This document shows positions 17,711-26,282 of a stretch of 64,000 nt of DNA, in pieces. The notes under the pieces are model-generated. The model was not told the origin of the DNA. It saw only the letters and a list, made by a program, of their open reading frames with translations, and did not search any database. The DNA comes from Microbacterium foliorum (GTDB taxonomy: Bacteria > Actinomycetota > Actinomycetes > Actinomycetales > Microbacteriaceae): assembly GCF_003367705.1 (NCBI RefSeq), contig NZ_CP031425.1:3162001-3226000 (forward strand). The letters run 5' to 3'. Within the stretch, counting starts at the first letter, position 1. Every line of letters begins with the position of its first letter. The position numbers and the translations under genes are program-made.

Positions 17711-18247
17711 ATGAACTTCACCGATGACACGGAAGAGGCGCTGCGCGCGGCGGTCCGGCTGGTGAACTCGGCCGAAGAGCCCGAGACCCTCGAGACGCTC
17801 ACCGACGTCGAGGCCTTTCTCACGGACTTCCCCTATTCGGGCCGACTCGACCGCGATGACGCCGAACTCGCCGCGCTGCGGGCGATCCGCCCACGGCTGC
17901 GCGACATGCTGCTCGCACCCCGCGATGAGATGGCCCGGCACGTGAACGCCGCCCTCGCCGAGGCGCGCCTCGCGCCCCGGCTCGTGCGCCATGACGGCAT
18001 CGACTGGCACCTGCACGCCGTCGACGACGAGCGTCCGCTCGCCGAGCGCGTGCTGATCGAGACCGCCATGGCCCTGATCGATGTCATCCGCGCCGACGAG
18101 GGCTCCCGCATCTCGATCTGCGCCGACGAGACCTGCGAGGCCCTGGCCCTCGACCTGTCGCGCAACCGCTCGAAGCGCTACTGCTCGACCACCTGCACCA
18201 ACCGCAACGCCGTGGCCGCCTATCGGGCACGGCGCGCGAACGCCTGA
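17711..18247 (+). CDS. CGNR zinc-finger (ABATE) regulator
   Basis: 178 residues. The N-terminal ABATE region (1 to about 125) is followed by a CGNR-type zinc finger with Cys at CADETC and CSTTCTNRN and the tail NRNAVAAYRARRA. Such proteins are putative stress-related transcription factors and are common in actinobacteria. It is divergent from the EamA transporter, which it may regulate. The leaderless geometry supports the start. Confidence 0.85.
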   Translation: MNFTDDTEEALRAAVRLVNSAEEPETLETLTDVEAFLTDFPYSGRLDRDDAELAALRAIRPRLRDMLLAPRDEMARHVNAALAEARLAPRLVRHDGIDWHLHAVDDERPLAERVLIETAMALIDVIRADEGSRISICADETCEALALDLSRNRSKRYCSTTCTNRNAVAAYRARRANA

Positions 18248-18262
18248 CCCTCTCGGTGACTG

Positions 18263-19246
18263 ATGACCTCCTTCCCCTCCCCCTATGACACGTGGTTCCC
18301 CGATGCCGAGTTCGACGGCACCTACGGCCACACGCTGAGCACGTTGCGCGAGATCGCGCCGGTCCCCGCCCCGCCGGGCTTCGCCGAGCGGTGGAGGCGC
18401 TGGCGCGAGGAGGCGCGCACGACGGATGCCGCCCCCACCGTGCTCTCCTCCTCTGTCGTCGACGGCCGACAGGTGTCGATCATCGAGCATGCGGGAGTCG
18501 ACGGCATCCGCCTGCGCGCCTGGCTCGTCGAGCCGCTCGAGGGCCCCGCCCGGGTCGGCGTCGTGCACGGCCACGGGTATGGCGGGCGGGATGCGATCGA
18601 CCTGTCGCGCGTGCCCGCCGACGCCGCCGCGATCTTTCCCGTCGCCCGCGGCCTCGCGACGTTGAACGCGGGCGTCGGCGCCCCCGACCAGCCGCTCGAG
18701 CATGTGGTGGCCGGCATCGGCGATCCGGAACGCTACATGCTGGGGCTGTGCGCCCGCGACCTCTGGCTCGCCGCGGATGCGCTGACCGCCCTGGCGGAAC
18801 CCCTGCCGCTCTATTACATCGGCGAGAGCTTCGGCGGCGGCATCGGCGCCCTGGCCCTCCCGTGGGACGACCGCTTCGTCGGCGCGACCCTCATCGTGCC
18901 CAGCTTCGGGCAGTACGACGAGCGGCTGGCGGCGCGGTGCCTCGGCAGCGGTGAGGCGGTGCGCGCGCACATCGCCGTGCATCCCGAGGCGCGAGAGGTG
19001 CTGCGCTGGTTCGACGCGTCGACTGCGCTCGGCGTCGCTCGCGTGCCGGTGCGCGTCGAGGCGGCGCTGTGGGATCAGTCCGTGCCGCCGCAGGGACAGT
19101 TCGGGGTCGCGAACGCGGCGCGCATGCTCGAGCTGGCCGTCCTCCCCGCCGGCCACGCCGAGTACCCGGGACTCGACGAGGTGATGGACGAGGCGATCAC
19201 GGGCAGCCGCGCCCACCTCGCTCGCGCGCTGCGCGCCGCATCCTGA
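18263..19246 (+). CDS. acetylxylan esterase (AXE1)-type alpha/beta hydrolase
   Basis: 327 residues, the usual AXE1/cephalosporin-C deacetylase length, without a signal peptide. The nucleophile elbow is GESFGGG, the Asp is in ALWDQSVPP and the His in PAGHAEYPG, completing the triad. HGHGYGGRDA supplies the oxyanion loop. It would remove acetyl groups from imported xylo- or arabino-oligosaccharides. It follows the CGNR gene by 15 bases on the same strand, and the SD is weak. Confidence 0.82.
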   Translation: MTSFPSPYDTWFPDAEFDGTYGHTLSTLREIAPVPAPPGFAERWRRWREEARTTDAAPTVLSSSVVDGRQVSIIEHAGVDGIRLRAWLVEPLEGPARVGVVHGHGYGGRDAIDLSRVPADAAAIFPVARGLATLNAGVGAPDQPLEHVVAGIGDPERYMLGLCARDLWLAADALTALAEPLPLYYIGESFGGGIGALALPWDDRFVGATLIVPSFGQYDERLAARCLGSGEAVRAHIAVHPEAREVLRWFDASTALGVARVPVRVEAALWDQSVPPQGQFGVANAARMLELAVLPAGHAEYPGLDEVMDEAITGSRAHLARALRAAS

Positions 19247-19332
19247 GATCGAGCCCTGGCGCTACCGCCAGCGCCCGCCCGCGCTCGCACCCGCACTCGC
19301 ACTCGCGCAGTTCGCGGTGCGCATCCGCGCAC

Positions 19333-19361
19333 TGGACGGCACCTGTCATCACAGGTACACT
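19333..19361 (+). promoter_or_regulatory. promoter of the 19.4-kb catabolic operon
   Basis: A possible -35 (TGGACG, 19333-19338) and -10 (TACACT, 19356-19361) are 17 bases apart. The first operator fills the spacer and the second starts just past the -10. Steric repression is the obvious reading. Confidence 0.45.
19341..19356. promoter_or_regulatory. GntR/UTRA operator site 1
   Basis: ACCTGTCATCACAGGT: perfect 6-bp arms with a 4-base spacer. It belongs to the family also found at 19364, 28952, 37804 and 37834. Confidence 0.75.
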
Positions 19362-19363
19362 CG

Positions 19364-19379
19364 ACTTGTCATTACAGGT
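19364..19379. promoter_or_regulatory. GntR/UTRA operator site 2
   Basis: ACTTGTCATTACAGGT lies 23 bp downstream of site 1, about two helical turns away. It differs from the rc of the 28952 site at only two of 16 positions. Confidence 0.75.
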
Positions 19380-19414
19380 TGCGCAGCGCCGCAGCATCCG
19401 CACGAGGAGCATCG

Positions 19415-20005
19415 ATGCCCCAGTTCCACACGCCCCCGATCTCCCCGATGGCGATCTCGTTCGACGCCGAGGCGCTCACGCTGAGTCCGGAGGGCCCCAC
19501 GCTCACGCGCCGGATGTCCGATCTCGAGGGACTGTTCCTCGATGCGGATGCCTGGGCCGCCGCGTCCGCCGGCGAGAACCCCGTCGTCTACACCGTGGTC
19601 AGCTCGCCCGTCCCCGAGGTGGATCGCGAGCTGCCGCAGTCGATCACGACGATCATGCCGGGCGACACCTCGGGAGAGCTCTGGATGACCAAGGGCCACC
19701 AGCATCCGAACCACCAGGGCGAGATCTACCTCGCGCTGAAGGGCCGCGGGGGTCTGCTGATGTTCGACGGCGAGCGTACCGAGTGGCTCGACATGCTGCC
19801 GGGCACGATCGGCTACATCCCGCCGGGCTGGGCGCACCGCTCGGTCAACACGGGCGACGAGCCCTATGCGTTTCTCGCGGTCTACCCCGGCGGCGCCGGA
19901 CACGACTACGGGTGGGTCCTCGAACACGGGATGGGCGCACGCGCCTACCGCGCGAGCGAGGGCGTGGACCTGCGCGCTTATTCCGCGACCCCCTCGGCGG
20001 GATGA
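19415..20005 (+). CDS. cupin glucose-6-phosphate isomerase-like protein
   Basis: 196 residues, the archaeal-type (cupin) phosphoglucose isomerase family. The metal ligands are in GHQHPNHQGEIY (two His and Glu) and a further His in PPGWAHR. The cytoplasmic enzymes interconvert aldose and ketose 6-phosphates with Fe, Zn or Mn. CGAGGAG lies 6 bases before the ATG. As first gene of an operator-controlled operon ahead of a sugar kinase, it may act on another phosphosugar rather than glycolytic G6P. Confidence 0.8.
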   Translation: MPQFHTPPISPMAISFDAEALTLSPEGPTLTRRMSDLEGLFLDADAWAAASAGENPVVYTVVSSPVPEVDRELPQSITTIMPGDTSGELWMTKGHQHPNHQGEIYLALKGRGGLLMFDGERTEWLDMLPGTIGYIPPGWAHRSVNTGDEPYAFLAVYPGGAGHDYGWVLEHGMGARAYRASEGVDLRAYSATPSAG

Positions 20006-20015
20006 GGGTCGGGCC

Positions 20016-21560
20016 ATGCTGATCGCGCACGATCTCGGCACGACGGGGAACAAGGCGTCGCTGCACCACGACGACGGGCGCCTCGTCACCTCGGTCACCG
20101 TGCCCTACCCCGCTCACTTCGCCGCGGGCGGCATCGCCGAGCAGGACCCGGATCACTGGTGGGATGCCGTGGTCGCGGCCACCCGCCAGCTGCTCGACCG
20201 CGCCACCGTCGCACCGGAGACCATCGGCGGCCTCGTCGTCAGCGGCCAGATGATGGGCACGGTGCTCCTCGACGCCCACGGGCATCCGGTGCGGCCCGCG
20301 ATCATCTGGGCCGACACCCGCTCGGGCCCCCAGACCCGGGCCCTCGAGCAGAGCCTCGGCGCTCACGACGCGTACCGCGTGCTCGGCCACCGCCTGAACC
20401 CCACCTACTCGGTCGAGAAGATCATGTGGGTGCGCGACAACGAGCCCGACGTGTGGGCGCGGGTGCGCCACTTCTGCGTCGCGAAGGACTACATCGTCTA
20501 CCGGCTCACCGGCCGCCTCGCGACCGAGCGATCGGATGCCTCCGGCACGAACGCCTACGACCAGCAGGGTGGCACCTGGTCGACCGAGGTGCTCGCGGCC
20601 GCGGGACTCGACGCCGCGCTGTTCCCCGAGATCCTCGAATCGACGACCGTCGCCGGATCCCTCACGGCCGCGGCGGCGGATGCGCTCGGCCTCCCCGCCT
20701 CCGTCCGCGTCGTCATGGGCGGTGGCGACGGACCGCTCGCCGCCGTCGGCTCGGGCATCGTCGCCCCGGAGGACGGGGCGTACGTGTGCCTGGGCACCTC
20801 GTCGTGGATCTCGTTCGCGAGCCTCGCACCGCTGCACGACGCGCAGATGCGCACCATGACGTTCGACAACGTCGTGCCGGGGTCGTTCGTGCCGACGGCG
20901 ACCATGCAGGCGGGCGGCGCCTCGGTGCAGTGGATCTCCGAGGCGCTCTCCCCCGACCCCGCTCACCCCGACACCGCGCGGCTGACGGCCGAGGCCGGCG
21001 GCGACCTCGACACCGAGGATCTCTACTTCCTCCCCTACCTGCTGGGTGAGCGATCGCCCCTCTGGGACCCCCACGCCCGAGGGGCGTTCGTCGGGCTCGG
21101 ACGCCACCACACCCGCGCGCACCTCACCCGTGCGGTGCTCGAGGGGGTGGCGTACAACCTGCTCACCTGCATCGAGGCGTTCCGGGAGTCGGGCGCGACG
21201 ATCGAGCGCATCGACGCCGTCGGCGGCGGCGCCCAGAGCGACGCCTGGCTCGGCATCCTCGCCGACGTGTGGGGCGTGCCGATCCGCCGCCGCACCATCG
21301 TCGAAGAGGCGAACAGCCTCGGCGCGGCGGTCACGGGCGCCGTGGGACTCGGGCTCGCGGACTTCTCCGCGGCCCGCGCGCTCAGCGAGGTCACGGCGGA
21401 GTTCACCCCGGATGCCGGTCGGCACGCCGTGCACGCACAGCGGCACGCCCGTTTCACGGCGGCGTACGACGCCCTCGAACCCTGGTTCGCGACGGCCCCC
21501 ACGTCGGCCCCCGCGACGGCACCCGCGAACGCCGCCGCGAACGCCGCCCGGGAGAGCTGA
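20016..21560 (+). CDS. FGGY-family carbohydrate kinase
   Basis: 514 residues. The N-terminal FGGY domain begins HDLGTTGNKAS; IIWADTRSG is xylulokinase-like. The C-terminal domain has GERSPLWDPHARG and GGGAQSDAWLG, the FGGY signature region. It transfers phosphate from ATP to a pentulose or related ketose. The ATG at 20016 lies 10 bases past the preceding stop. The last 20 residues are an Ala/Pro/Thr tail built of ACCGC-like repeats. The LsrK alternative is considered, but the sequence reads nearer to xylulokinases. Confidence 0.85.
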   Translation: MLIAHDLGTTGNKASLHHDDGRLVTSVTVPYPAHFAAGGIAEQDPDHWWDAVVAATRQLLDRATVAPETIGGLVVSGQMMGTVLLDAHGHPVRPAIIWADTRSGPQTRALEQSLGAHDAYRVLGHRLNPTYSVEKIMWVRDNEPDVWARVRHFCVAKDYIVYRLTGRLATERSDASGTNAYDQQGGTWSTEVLAAAGLDAALFPEILESTTVAGSLTAAAADALGLPASVRVVMGGGDGPLAAVGSGIVAPEDGAYVCLGTSSWISFASLAPLHDAQMRTMTFDNVVPGSFVPTATMQAGGASVQWISEALSPDPAHPDTARLTAEAGGDLDTEDLYFLPYLLGERSPLWDPHARGAFVGLGRHHTRAHLTRAVLEGVAYNLLTCIEAFRESGATIERIDAVGGGAQSDAWLGILADVWGVPIRRRTIVEEANSLGAAVTGAVGLGLADFSAARALSEVTAEFTPDAGRHAVHAQRHARFTAAYDALEPWFATAPTSAPATAPANAAANAARES

Positions 21561-22516
21561 TGGGCGTCATCCTCGCGACCAGCCGCTCGTTCTCCGACGG
21601 CGACGTCGACCTCGTCGCCCTGGCGCACGCCGCGGGCCACGAGATCGTCCGCGGCCCCGCACACCACGGCCTGACCGAGCTCGCACCGCTGCTGGCCGCG
21701 GCGGACGGCTGGATCGCCGGCACCGGACCGGTGACCGACGACCATCTGGCCGCCGCACCGAACCTCAGAGTCATCGCGCGCTACGGCGTCGGCACCGAGG
21801 CGGTGGATCTCGATGCCGCGCTGCGCCGCGGCATCCCGGTCACCAACACCCCAGGAGCGAACGCGGATGCCGTCGCCGACCATGCCGTCGGACTCATGCT
21901 CGCGGCGCTGCGGCACATCTCCGACGGCGACCGTCGCGTGCGCCGCGGCGATTGGAGCGTGCGTCGAGGGCGGGAGCTCGGCGCGGCGACCGTCGGCATC
22001 GTCGGATTCGGAAGGATCGGGCAGGGTGTCGCCCGGCGGCTGAGCGGCTTCGGCGCCCGCATCCTCGCCACCGACCCGTTCCTGCCGGCCGCCGTGATCG
22101 CGGACGCGGGTGCCGAACCCGCCGACCTCGACGACCTGTTCCGCACCGCCGACGTCATCACGCTGCACGCCCCGGGCGGTCGAACGCTCGTCGGTGCGGC
22201 GCGGCTCGACGGCATCCGCCCCGGCCTGATCCTGGTGAACACCGCGCGCCCCGATCTGGTCGACGAGCCGGCGCTCGCCGAGGCGCTGCGCGACGGACGT
22301 CTCGGCGCGTACGCTGCCGACACGCTCGACGGCGACACCGCGGCGAGCGCGAGTCCGCTGCTCGCCGACGACCTCGCCGACCGTGTGACCGTGACCCCGC
22401 ACCTCGGCGCGCAGACGACCCAGGCCGTCGACAACATGGGCTCGATGTCACTCGATGACGTGCTCGCCGTGCTCGCGGGCCGCCCTCCCCTGCATCCCGT
22501 CTCCCCTCGACTCTGA
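21560..22516 (+). CDS. D-2-hydroxyacid dehydrogenase (NAD)
   Basis: 318 residues. NAD-binding GFGRIGQGVARRL is at about 142, the catalytic Arg in NTARPD (the usual R-G is R-P here), the acid in the DTLDGD region, and the His in PHLGAQT. The fold is that of phosphoglycerate dehydrogenases, reducing a 2-oxo acid or oxidising a 2-hydroxy acid. The start overlaps the kinase stop by one base (TGATG). Its presence points to a sugar acid or hydroxy acid in the pathway. Confidence 0.85.
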   Translation: MGVILATSRSFSDGDVDLVALAHAAGHEIVRGPAHHGLTELAPLLAAADGWIAGTGPVTDDHLAAAPNLRVIARYGVGTEAVDLDAALRRGIPVTNTPGANADAVADHAVGLMLAALRHISDGDRRVRRGDWSVRRGRELGAATVGIVGFGRIGQGVARRLSGFGARILATDPFLPAAVIADAGAEPADLDDLFRTADVITLHAPGGRTLVGAARLDGIRPGLILVNTARPDLVDEPALAEALRDGRLGAYAADTLDGDTAASASPLLADDLADRVTVTPHLGAQTTQAVDNMGSMSLDDVLAVLAGRPPLHPVSPRL

Positions 22517-22528
22517 AGGACCCAGGCA

Positions 22529-23473
22529 ATGACACTCACCGAGACTCCCGCCACCACGACCGGCGGCTACATGGGATTCATCGGCGTGAGCACCGGCTCA
22601 TCGTCGATCATGCGGGTGTTCCCGGCGTGGGCCGAGGTGCTGGGCCTGCCCACCGCGAACCTCGTCGGCCACGACCTGCCCATGGATGCGACGCCCGCAC
22701 AGTACGTCGCGATGGTCGAGCAGATCCGCGACGACCCCCACCATCGCGGCGCGCTCGTGACGACGCACAAGATGAACGTGTTCGCCGCCGCATCCGACCT
22801 CTTCGACGAGCTCGATCCGTTCGCCGTCTCGTGCGCCGAGATCTCCAGCATCTCGAAACGCGGCGACCGGCTGATCGGGAGGGCCAAGGATCCGCTCACG
22901 GTGGACCTCGCGCTGAACGACTTCCTGCCCGCCGATCATTTCGCCCGCACGGGGGCTGAGGTCGTGATCCTCGGCGCCGGGGGCTCGGGCACCGCCCTCA
23001 GCTGGGCGCTGGCGGAACGGGCGGATGCCCCGGCGAAGGTCACCGTGACCGCCCGCGACGATGACGCCCTGGCGCACCTGCGGGAGGTGCACCGCCAGCA
23101 CGGCACCCCCGAGGGGCTGCTCTCGTACGCCCGCACCGACACGGTGCAGGAGGCCGCCGCGATCGTCGCGTCGGCGCCCGCCGGGTCGCTGATCGTGAAC
23201 GCCACCGGCCTCGGCAAGGACCGCCCCGGCTCTCCACTGCCCGACGATGTCGTGTTCCCCGAGGGCGCCTGGGTGTGGGAGTTCAACTACCGCGGTTCGC
23301 TCGAGTTGCTGCACCAGGCCCGCGCGCAGCACGCAGAGCGCGGGCTGCACGTGGTCGACGGGTGGCGGTACTTCATCCACGGCTGGTCGCAGGTGGTCGC
23401 CGATGTCTTCGAGATCGACCTGACGCCCGAGATCGTCGAGCGGCTCGCCGAGGCCGCCGAATCGGCACGCTGA
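22529..23473 (+). CDS. shikimate dehydrogenase (AroE)-like oxidoreductase
   Basis: 314 residues. LVTTHKMNVF matches the AroE substrate-binding VTIPHK region including the catalytic Lys, and VVILGAGGSGTALSWAL is the nucleotide-binding loop. The end (HGWSQVVADVFEIDLTPE) differs from ordinary AroE. The position inside a sugar operon suggests a role outside aromatic synthesis, such as oxidising a polyol or cyclic intermediate. AAGGAC lies 8 bases before the ATG. Confidence 0.75.
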   Translation: MTLTETPATTTGGYMGFIGVSTGSSSIMRVFPAWAEVLGLPTANLVGHDLPMDATPAQYVAMVEQIRDDPHHRGALVTTHKMNVFAAASDLFDELDPFAVSCAEISSISKRGDRLIGRAKDPLTVDLALNDFLPADHFARTGAEVVILGAGGSGTALSWALAERADAPAKVTVTARDDDALAHLREVHRQHGTPEGLLSYARTDTVQEAAAIVASAPAGSLIVNATGLGKDRPGSPLPDDVVFPEGAWVWEFNYRGSLELLHQARAQHAERGLHVVDGWRYFIHGWSQVVADVFEIDLTPEIVERLAEAAESAR

Positions 23474-24483
23474 TGCCGCTCGTCCGCACGGTTCTCGGCG
23501 ACATCGACCCGCGGCGGCTCGGGCCGACGGACTATCACGAGCACCTCTTCCAGATCTCGCCGCTGCTGGTCGGCGACGAACTCGACGACGAAGACCGCTC
23601 GGGGCGCGAGACGGCGCTGCTGAGAGCCAGCGGGTTCACGGCGATGGTCGACGCGACGCCGTTCGGGCTGGGACGCGATCCCGAGGCGGTCGCACGCATC
23701 AGCGCCGGCACCGGGGTGCACGTCGTCGCCTCGACGGGCCGCCACCGCGAAGCGCACTACGGCGCAGACCACCCCACGCGCTCGGTGGATGCCGAGACGC
23801 TGTCGGCGCGCTTCATCCGCGAGGTCGACGAGGGGATGCCGCGCCACGACGACGATCCCGACGGCGTGCGCGCGCTCGGCCCCGACGACGCTCGGCCCGT
23901 GCGGGCAGGCCTTCTCAAGGCCGGAGTCGGCTACTGGAGCGTCAGTCCGTTCGAGCACACGACGCTGCTCGCGGTCGCGGCGGCGCAGCGGACGACGGGG
24001 GCGCCGGTGATGGTGCATCTGGAATTCTGCACCGCCGCGCATGAGGTGCTCGATCTGCTCGAGGGCGAGGGTGTGTCCGCCGACCGCGTGGTGCTCGCGC
24101 ACGCCGATCGCGACCCGGATCCCGGGCTGCACTCGTCCCTCGCCGAACGCGGCGCGTATCTGGGCTATGACGGCTTCGCCCGTCCGCGCACCCGCTCCGA
24201 TGCCGAGCTGCTCGCGCTGACCGCGCGGGTGGTCGAGTACGGCGCCGTCGACCGCATCGTGCTCGGCGGCGATGTCGCCCGCCGCACCCGGTACGTCTCG
24301 TACGGCGGAATGCCCGGCCTCGCCTACCTCGGCGAGCGCTACGTGCCTCGTCTGCGTTCGGCGATCGGCGACGACGCCGTCGAGCGGATGCTGGTCGCCA
24401 ACCCCGCCCGCCTGCTCACGCTGCTCTCCGCCCGAAGCCCCGCCCGGTGGCAAGCAGCGAAGCCCGAAGCCCCCGCCCGTTGA
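23473..24483 (+). CDS. phosphotriesterase-family lactonase/hydrolase
   Basis: 336 residues. The metal ligands follow the phosphotriesterase pattern: DYHEH, the carboxylated Lys in LLKAGVG, His in VMVHLEF, His in VLAHADRD and Asp in LGGDVAR. Relatives hydrolyse sugar lactones and phospho-lactones. The start overlaps the previous stop (TGATG). The last 15 or so residues are encoded by repeat-like sequence, and the TGA itself lies in the first unit of the 54-bp array, so the native C-terminus was probably replaced. Confidence 0.8.
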   Translation: MPLVRTVLGDIDPRRLGPTDYHEHLFQISPLLVGDELDDEDRSGRETALLRASGFTAMVDATPFGLGRDPEAVARISAGTGVHVVASTGRHREAHYGADHPTRSVDAETLSARFIREVDEGMPRHDDDPDGVRALGPDDARPVRAGLLKAGVGYWSVSPFEHTTLLAVAAAQRTTGAPVMVHLEFCTAAHEVLDLLEGEGVSADRVVLAHADRDPDPGLHSSLAERGAYLGYDGFARPRTRSDAELLALTARVVEYGAVDRIVLGGDVARRTRYVSYGGMPGLAYLGERYVPRLRSAIGDDAVERMLVANPARLLTLLSARSPARWQAAKPEAPAR

Positions 24484-24730
24484 GCGAGGAGCGAAGCCCC
24501 GAGACGAAACGCCCACCCCACTCGCCCCGCCCGTTGAGCGAGGAGCGAAGCCCCGAGACGAAACGCCCACCCCACTCGCCCCGCCCGTTGAGCGAGGAGC
24601 GAAGCCCCGAGACGAAACGCCCACCCCACTCGCCCCGCCCGTTGAGCGAGGAGCGAAGCCCCGAGACGAAACGCCCACCCCACTCGCCCCGCCCGTTGAG
24701 CGAGGAGCGAAGCCCCGAGACGAAACGCCG
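24478..24730. repeat. five REP-like units at exact 54-bp spacing
   Basis: Units start at 24478, 24532, 24586, 24640 and 24694. The first four 54-bp periods look identical and the fifth diverges after GAAACGCC. 54 is 18 codons, so every forward frame stays open or closed throughout. The unit is the same as in the 11318 array with a different linker. No spacer diversity, so it is not a CRISPR. Confidence 0.95.
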
Positions 24731-24754
24731 CACTACGAACCCCGAGGAGCCCGC

Positions 24755-25051
24755 ATGACCGAACCGACCATCCTGCACGCCGTGTTCACCGCCCGCCCGG
24801 GGAGGGGCGACGAGGTCGCCGTGCTGTTGCGCGACTTCGCCGATGTCGTCCGTGCCGAAGAGGGCAATGTCGTGTTCGATGCGACGCGCCTGGTCGACGA
24901 CCCCGACCGGTTCTTCGTCTACGAGGTGTACCGCGACGACGCGGCCTTCCAGGCGCACATCGCCGCTCCCGCCGGCGTTCCTTTCAACGAGGCGCTGCAG
25001 CAGCTCATCGTCGAGCCGTCGTCGATCCTCACCTTCCTCCGCCGCCTCTGA
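24755..25051 (+). CDS. ABM-domain protein (YgiN/LsrG type)
   Basis: 98 residues, a complete antibiotic-biosynthesis-monooxygenase ferredoxin-like fold. EEGNVVFDATR followed by FFVYEVYRDDAAFQAH is the family core. Members include quinol monooxygenase YgiN and the AI-2 isomerase LsrG. CGAGGAG lies 5 bases before the ATG. It is separated from the phosphotriesterase gene only by the 54-bp array, so it is probably the last gene of this operon. Confidence 0.82.
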   Translation: MTEPTILHAVFTARPGRGDEVAVLLRDFADVVRAEEGNVVFDATRLVDDPDRFFVYEVYRDDAAFQAHIAAPAGVPFNEALQQLIVEPSSILTFLRRL

Positions 25052-25063
25052 TCCGCCGCCTCT

Positions 25064-25121
25064 GATCCGGCATCCGCCCCCGCAGATCCGGCATCCGCCC
25101 CCGCAGATCCGGCATCCGCCC
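25064..25121. repeat. 21-bp tandem repeat after the ABM gene
   Basis: A 21-bp unit containing GATCCGGCATCCGCC is present 2.8 times (25064, 25085, 25106), starting 12 bases past the stop codon. Confidence 0.85.
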
Positions 25122-25132
25122 CGGACACGGAA

Positions 25133-25162
25133 GAAGCCCCCCGCCCGAAGGCGAGGGGCTTC
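25133..25162. terminator. bidirectional terminator between convergent operons
   Basis: GAAGCCCC pairs with GGGGCTTC, then one bulge, then CGCC with GGCG around a CGAA loop. It sits between the ABM gene (plus) and the binding-protein gene (minus). No long U tract follows, as is usual in GC-rich actinobacteria. Confidence 0.8.
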
Positions 25163-25178
25163 CGACGATCTGCTCAGG

Positions 25179-26180
25179 TCACTCGTAGAGGACCGCGGCG
25201 ATGTCCTTGTCCTCGAGGTTGGTGCTGTCGTACCAGTACGAACCGGTGTCGTAGAACTTCTCGACCGACTCGCCGTTGGCGGCGTCGTAGGCGGCCTGCA
25301 CGACCTGCGCGCCGATGCCGATCGGGTCCTGCGTGATCGCACCGGCCATGGTACCGTCCTTGATGGCGTTGATCTGGGCGGCGCCCGAGTCGAAGCCGAC
25401 GATCGTGATCTTGCCCTTCTCGAGACCGAGCTCGTTCACGGCGTTGACGACGCCGATGGCCGAGCCCTCGTTGGTGCCGTAGATGCCCTTGAGGTCGGGG
25501 TGCGCGGCGATCAGCGTCTTCGCGATGTCGGCCGACTTCAGGTGGTCGCCGTCGCCGTACTGGATGTCGACGATGTCGATGTCGGGGTAGTCGGCCTCGA
25601 TCTTGTCGACGAAGCCGTCGCGACGCTCGACACCGGTGGAGTTGATCTGCGAGTGGCCGACGATCGCGACCTCTCCCTTGCCGCCGATGAGCTCGGCCAT
25701 GTGCTCGGCCGCCAGCGCGCCGGCGACCTTGCTGTCGGTGGCCGAGAGGCTCAGGCCCACGTCGCCGTCGCAGGGGGCGTCGAAGTAGACGACCGGGATG
25801 TCCTTGGCCTTGGCCTGCTCGAGCGGGGCGACGCACGCCTCGGGGTCGAGGGCGGCGTAGGCGATGGCATCCGGGTTCTTGTCGATGGCGCTGGTGAGCA
25901 TCTCGAGCTGCTGCGCGATCTCGGTCTCGGCAGCGGGGCCTTCGAACGTGATGCGCACACCCAGCTCTTCGGCCTTGTCCTCGGCGCCCTTCTTCACGGC
26001 CTGCCAGAACTGGTGCTGGAAGCCCTTCGACACGAGCGCGATGTACATCTCGCCGTCGCCGCTGCCTCCGTCGCCGCTTCCTTCTTCGATGACGTCACCG
26101 CCGCCGCCTGCACAGCCTGCGAAGACGAGGGCCGATGCGGCCACGAGCGCCGCGAATGCGGTCTTCTTGCCGAATTTCAT
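25179..26180 (-). CDS. ribose-type ABC substrate-binding lipoprotein
   Basis: 333 residues, periplasmic-binding-protein type 1 (RbsB-like). The signal peptide ends in the lipobox VFAGC, followed by a Gly/Asp/Ser linker (about 24-43). VSKGFQHQFWQAVKKGAED opens the sugar-binding fold and GFDSGAAQ closes it. It is last in a three-gene transporter operon. Ligands of such proteins are pentoses, hexuloses, polyols or AI-2; this one cannot be assigned. Confidence 0.88.
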   Translation of the reverse strand: MKFGKKTAFAALVAASALVFAGCAGGGGDVIEEGSGDGGSGDGEMYIALVSKGFQHQFWQAVKKGAEDKAEELGVRITFEGPAAETEIAQQLEMLTSAIDKNPDAIAYAALDPEACVAPLEQAKAKDIPVVYFDAPCDGDVGLSLSATDSKVAGALAAEHMAELIGGKGEVAIVGHSQINSTGVERRDGFVDKIEADYPDIDIVDIQYGDGDHLKSADIAKTLIAAHPDLKGIYGTNEGSAIGVVNAVNELGLEKGKITIVGFDSGAAQINAIKDGTMAGAITQDPIGIGAQVVQAAYDAANGESVEKFYDTGSYWYDSTNLEDKDIAAVLYE

Positions 26181-26282
26181 GAAAACTCCATTGTTCTGTG
26201 GTGGATGGGACTGCGTGTGAGGTGGTGCGGATCGCAGACGGTGCTGCGTTCTCTGGTGCTGCGTTCTCGGGTGATGGATGGG

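Noticed and set aside
24478..24730. Possible CRISPR array
   Set aside because: The units are contiguous with identical linkers, there are no unique spacers and no cas genes.
25133..25162. Riboswitch or small RNA
   Set aside because: A simple hairpin between convergent genes is fully explained as a terminator.
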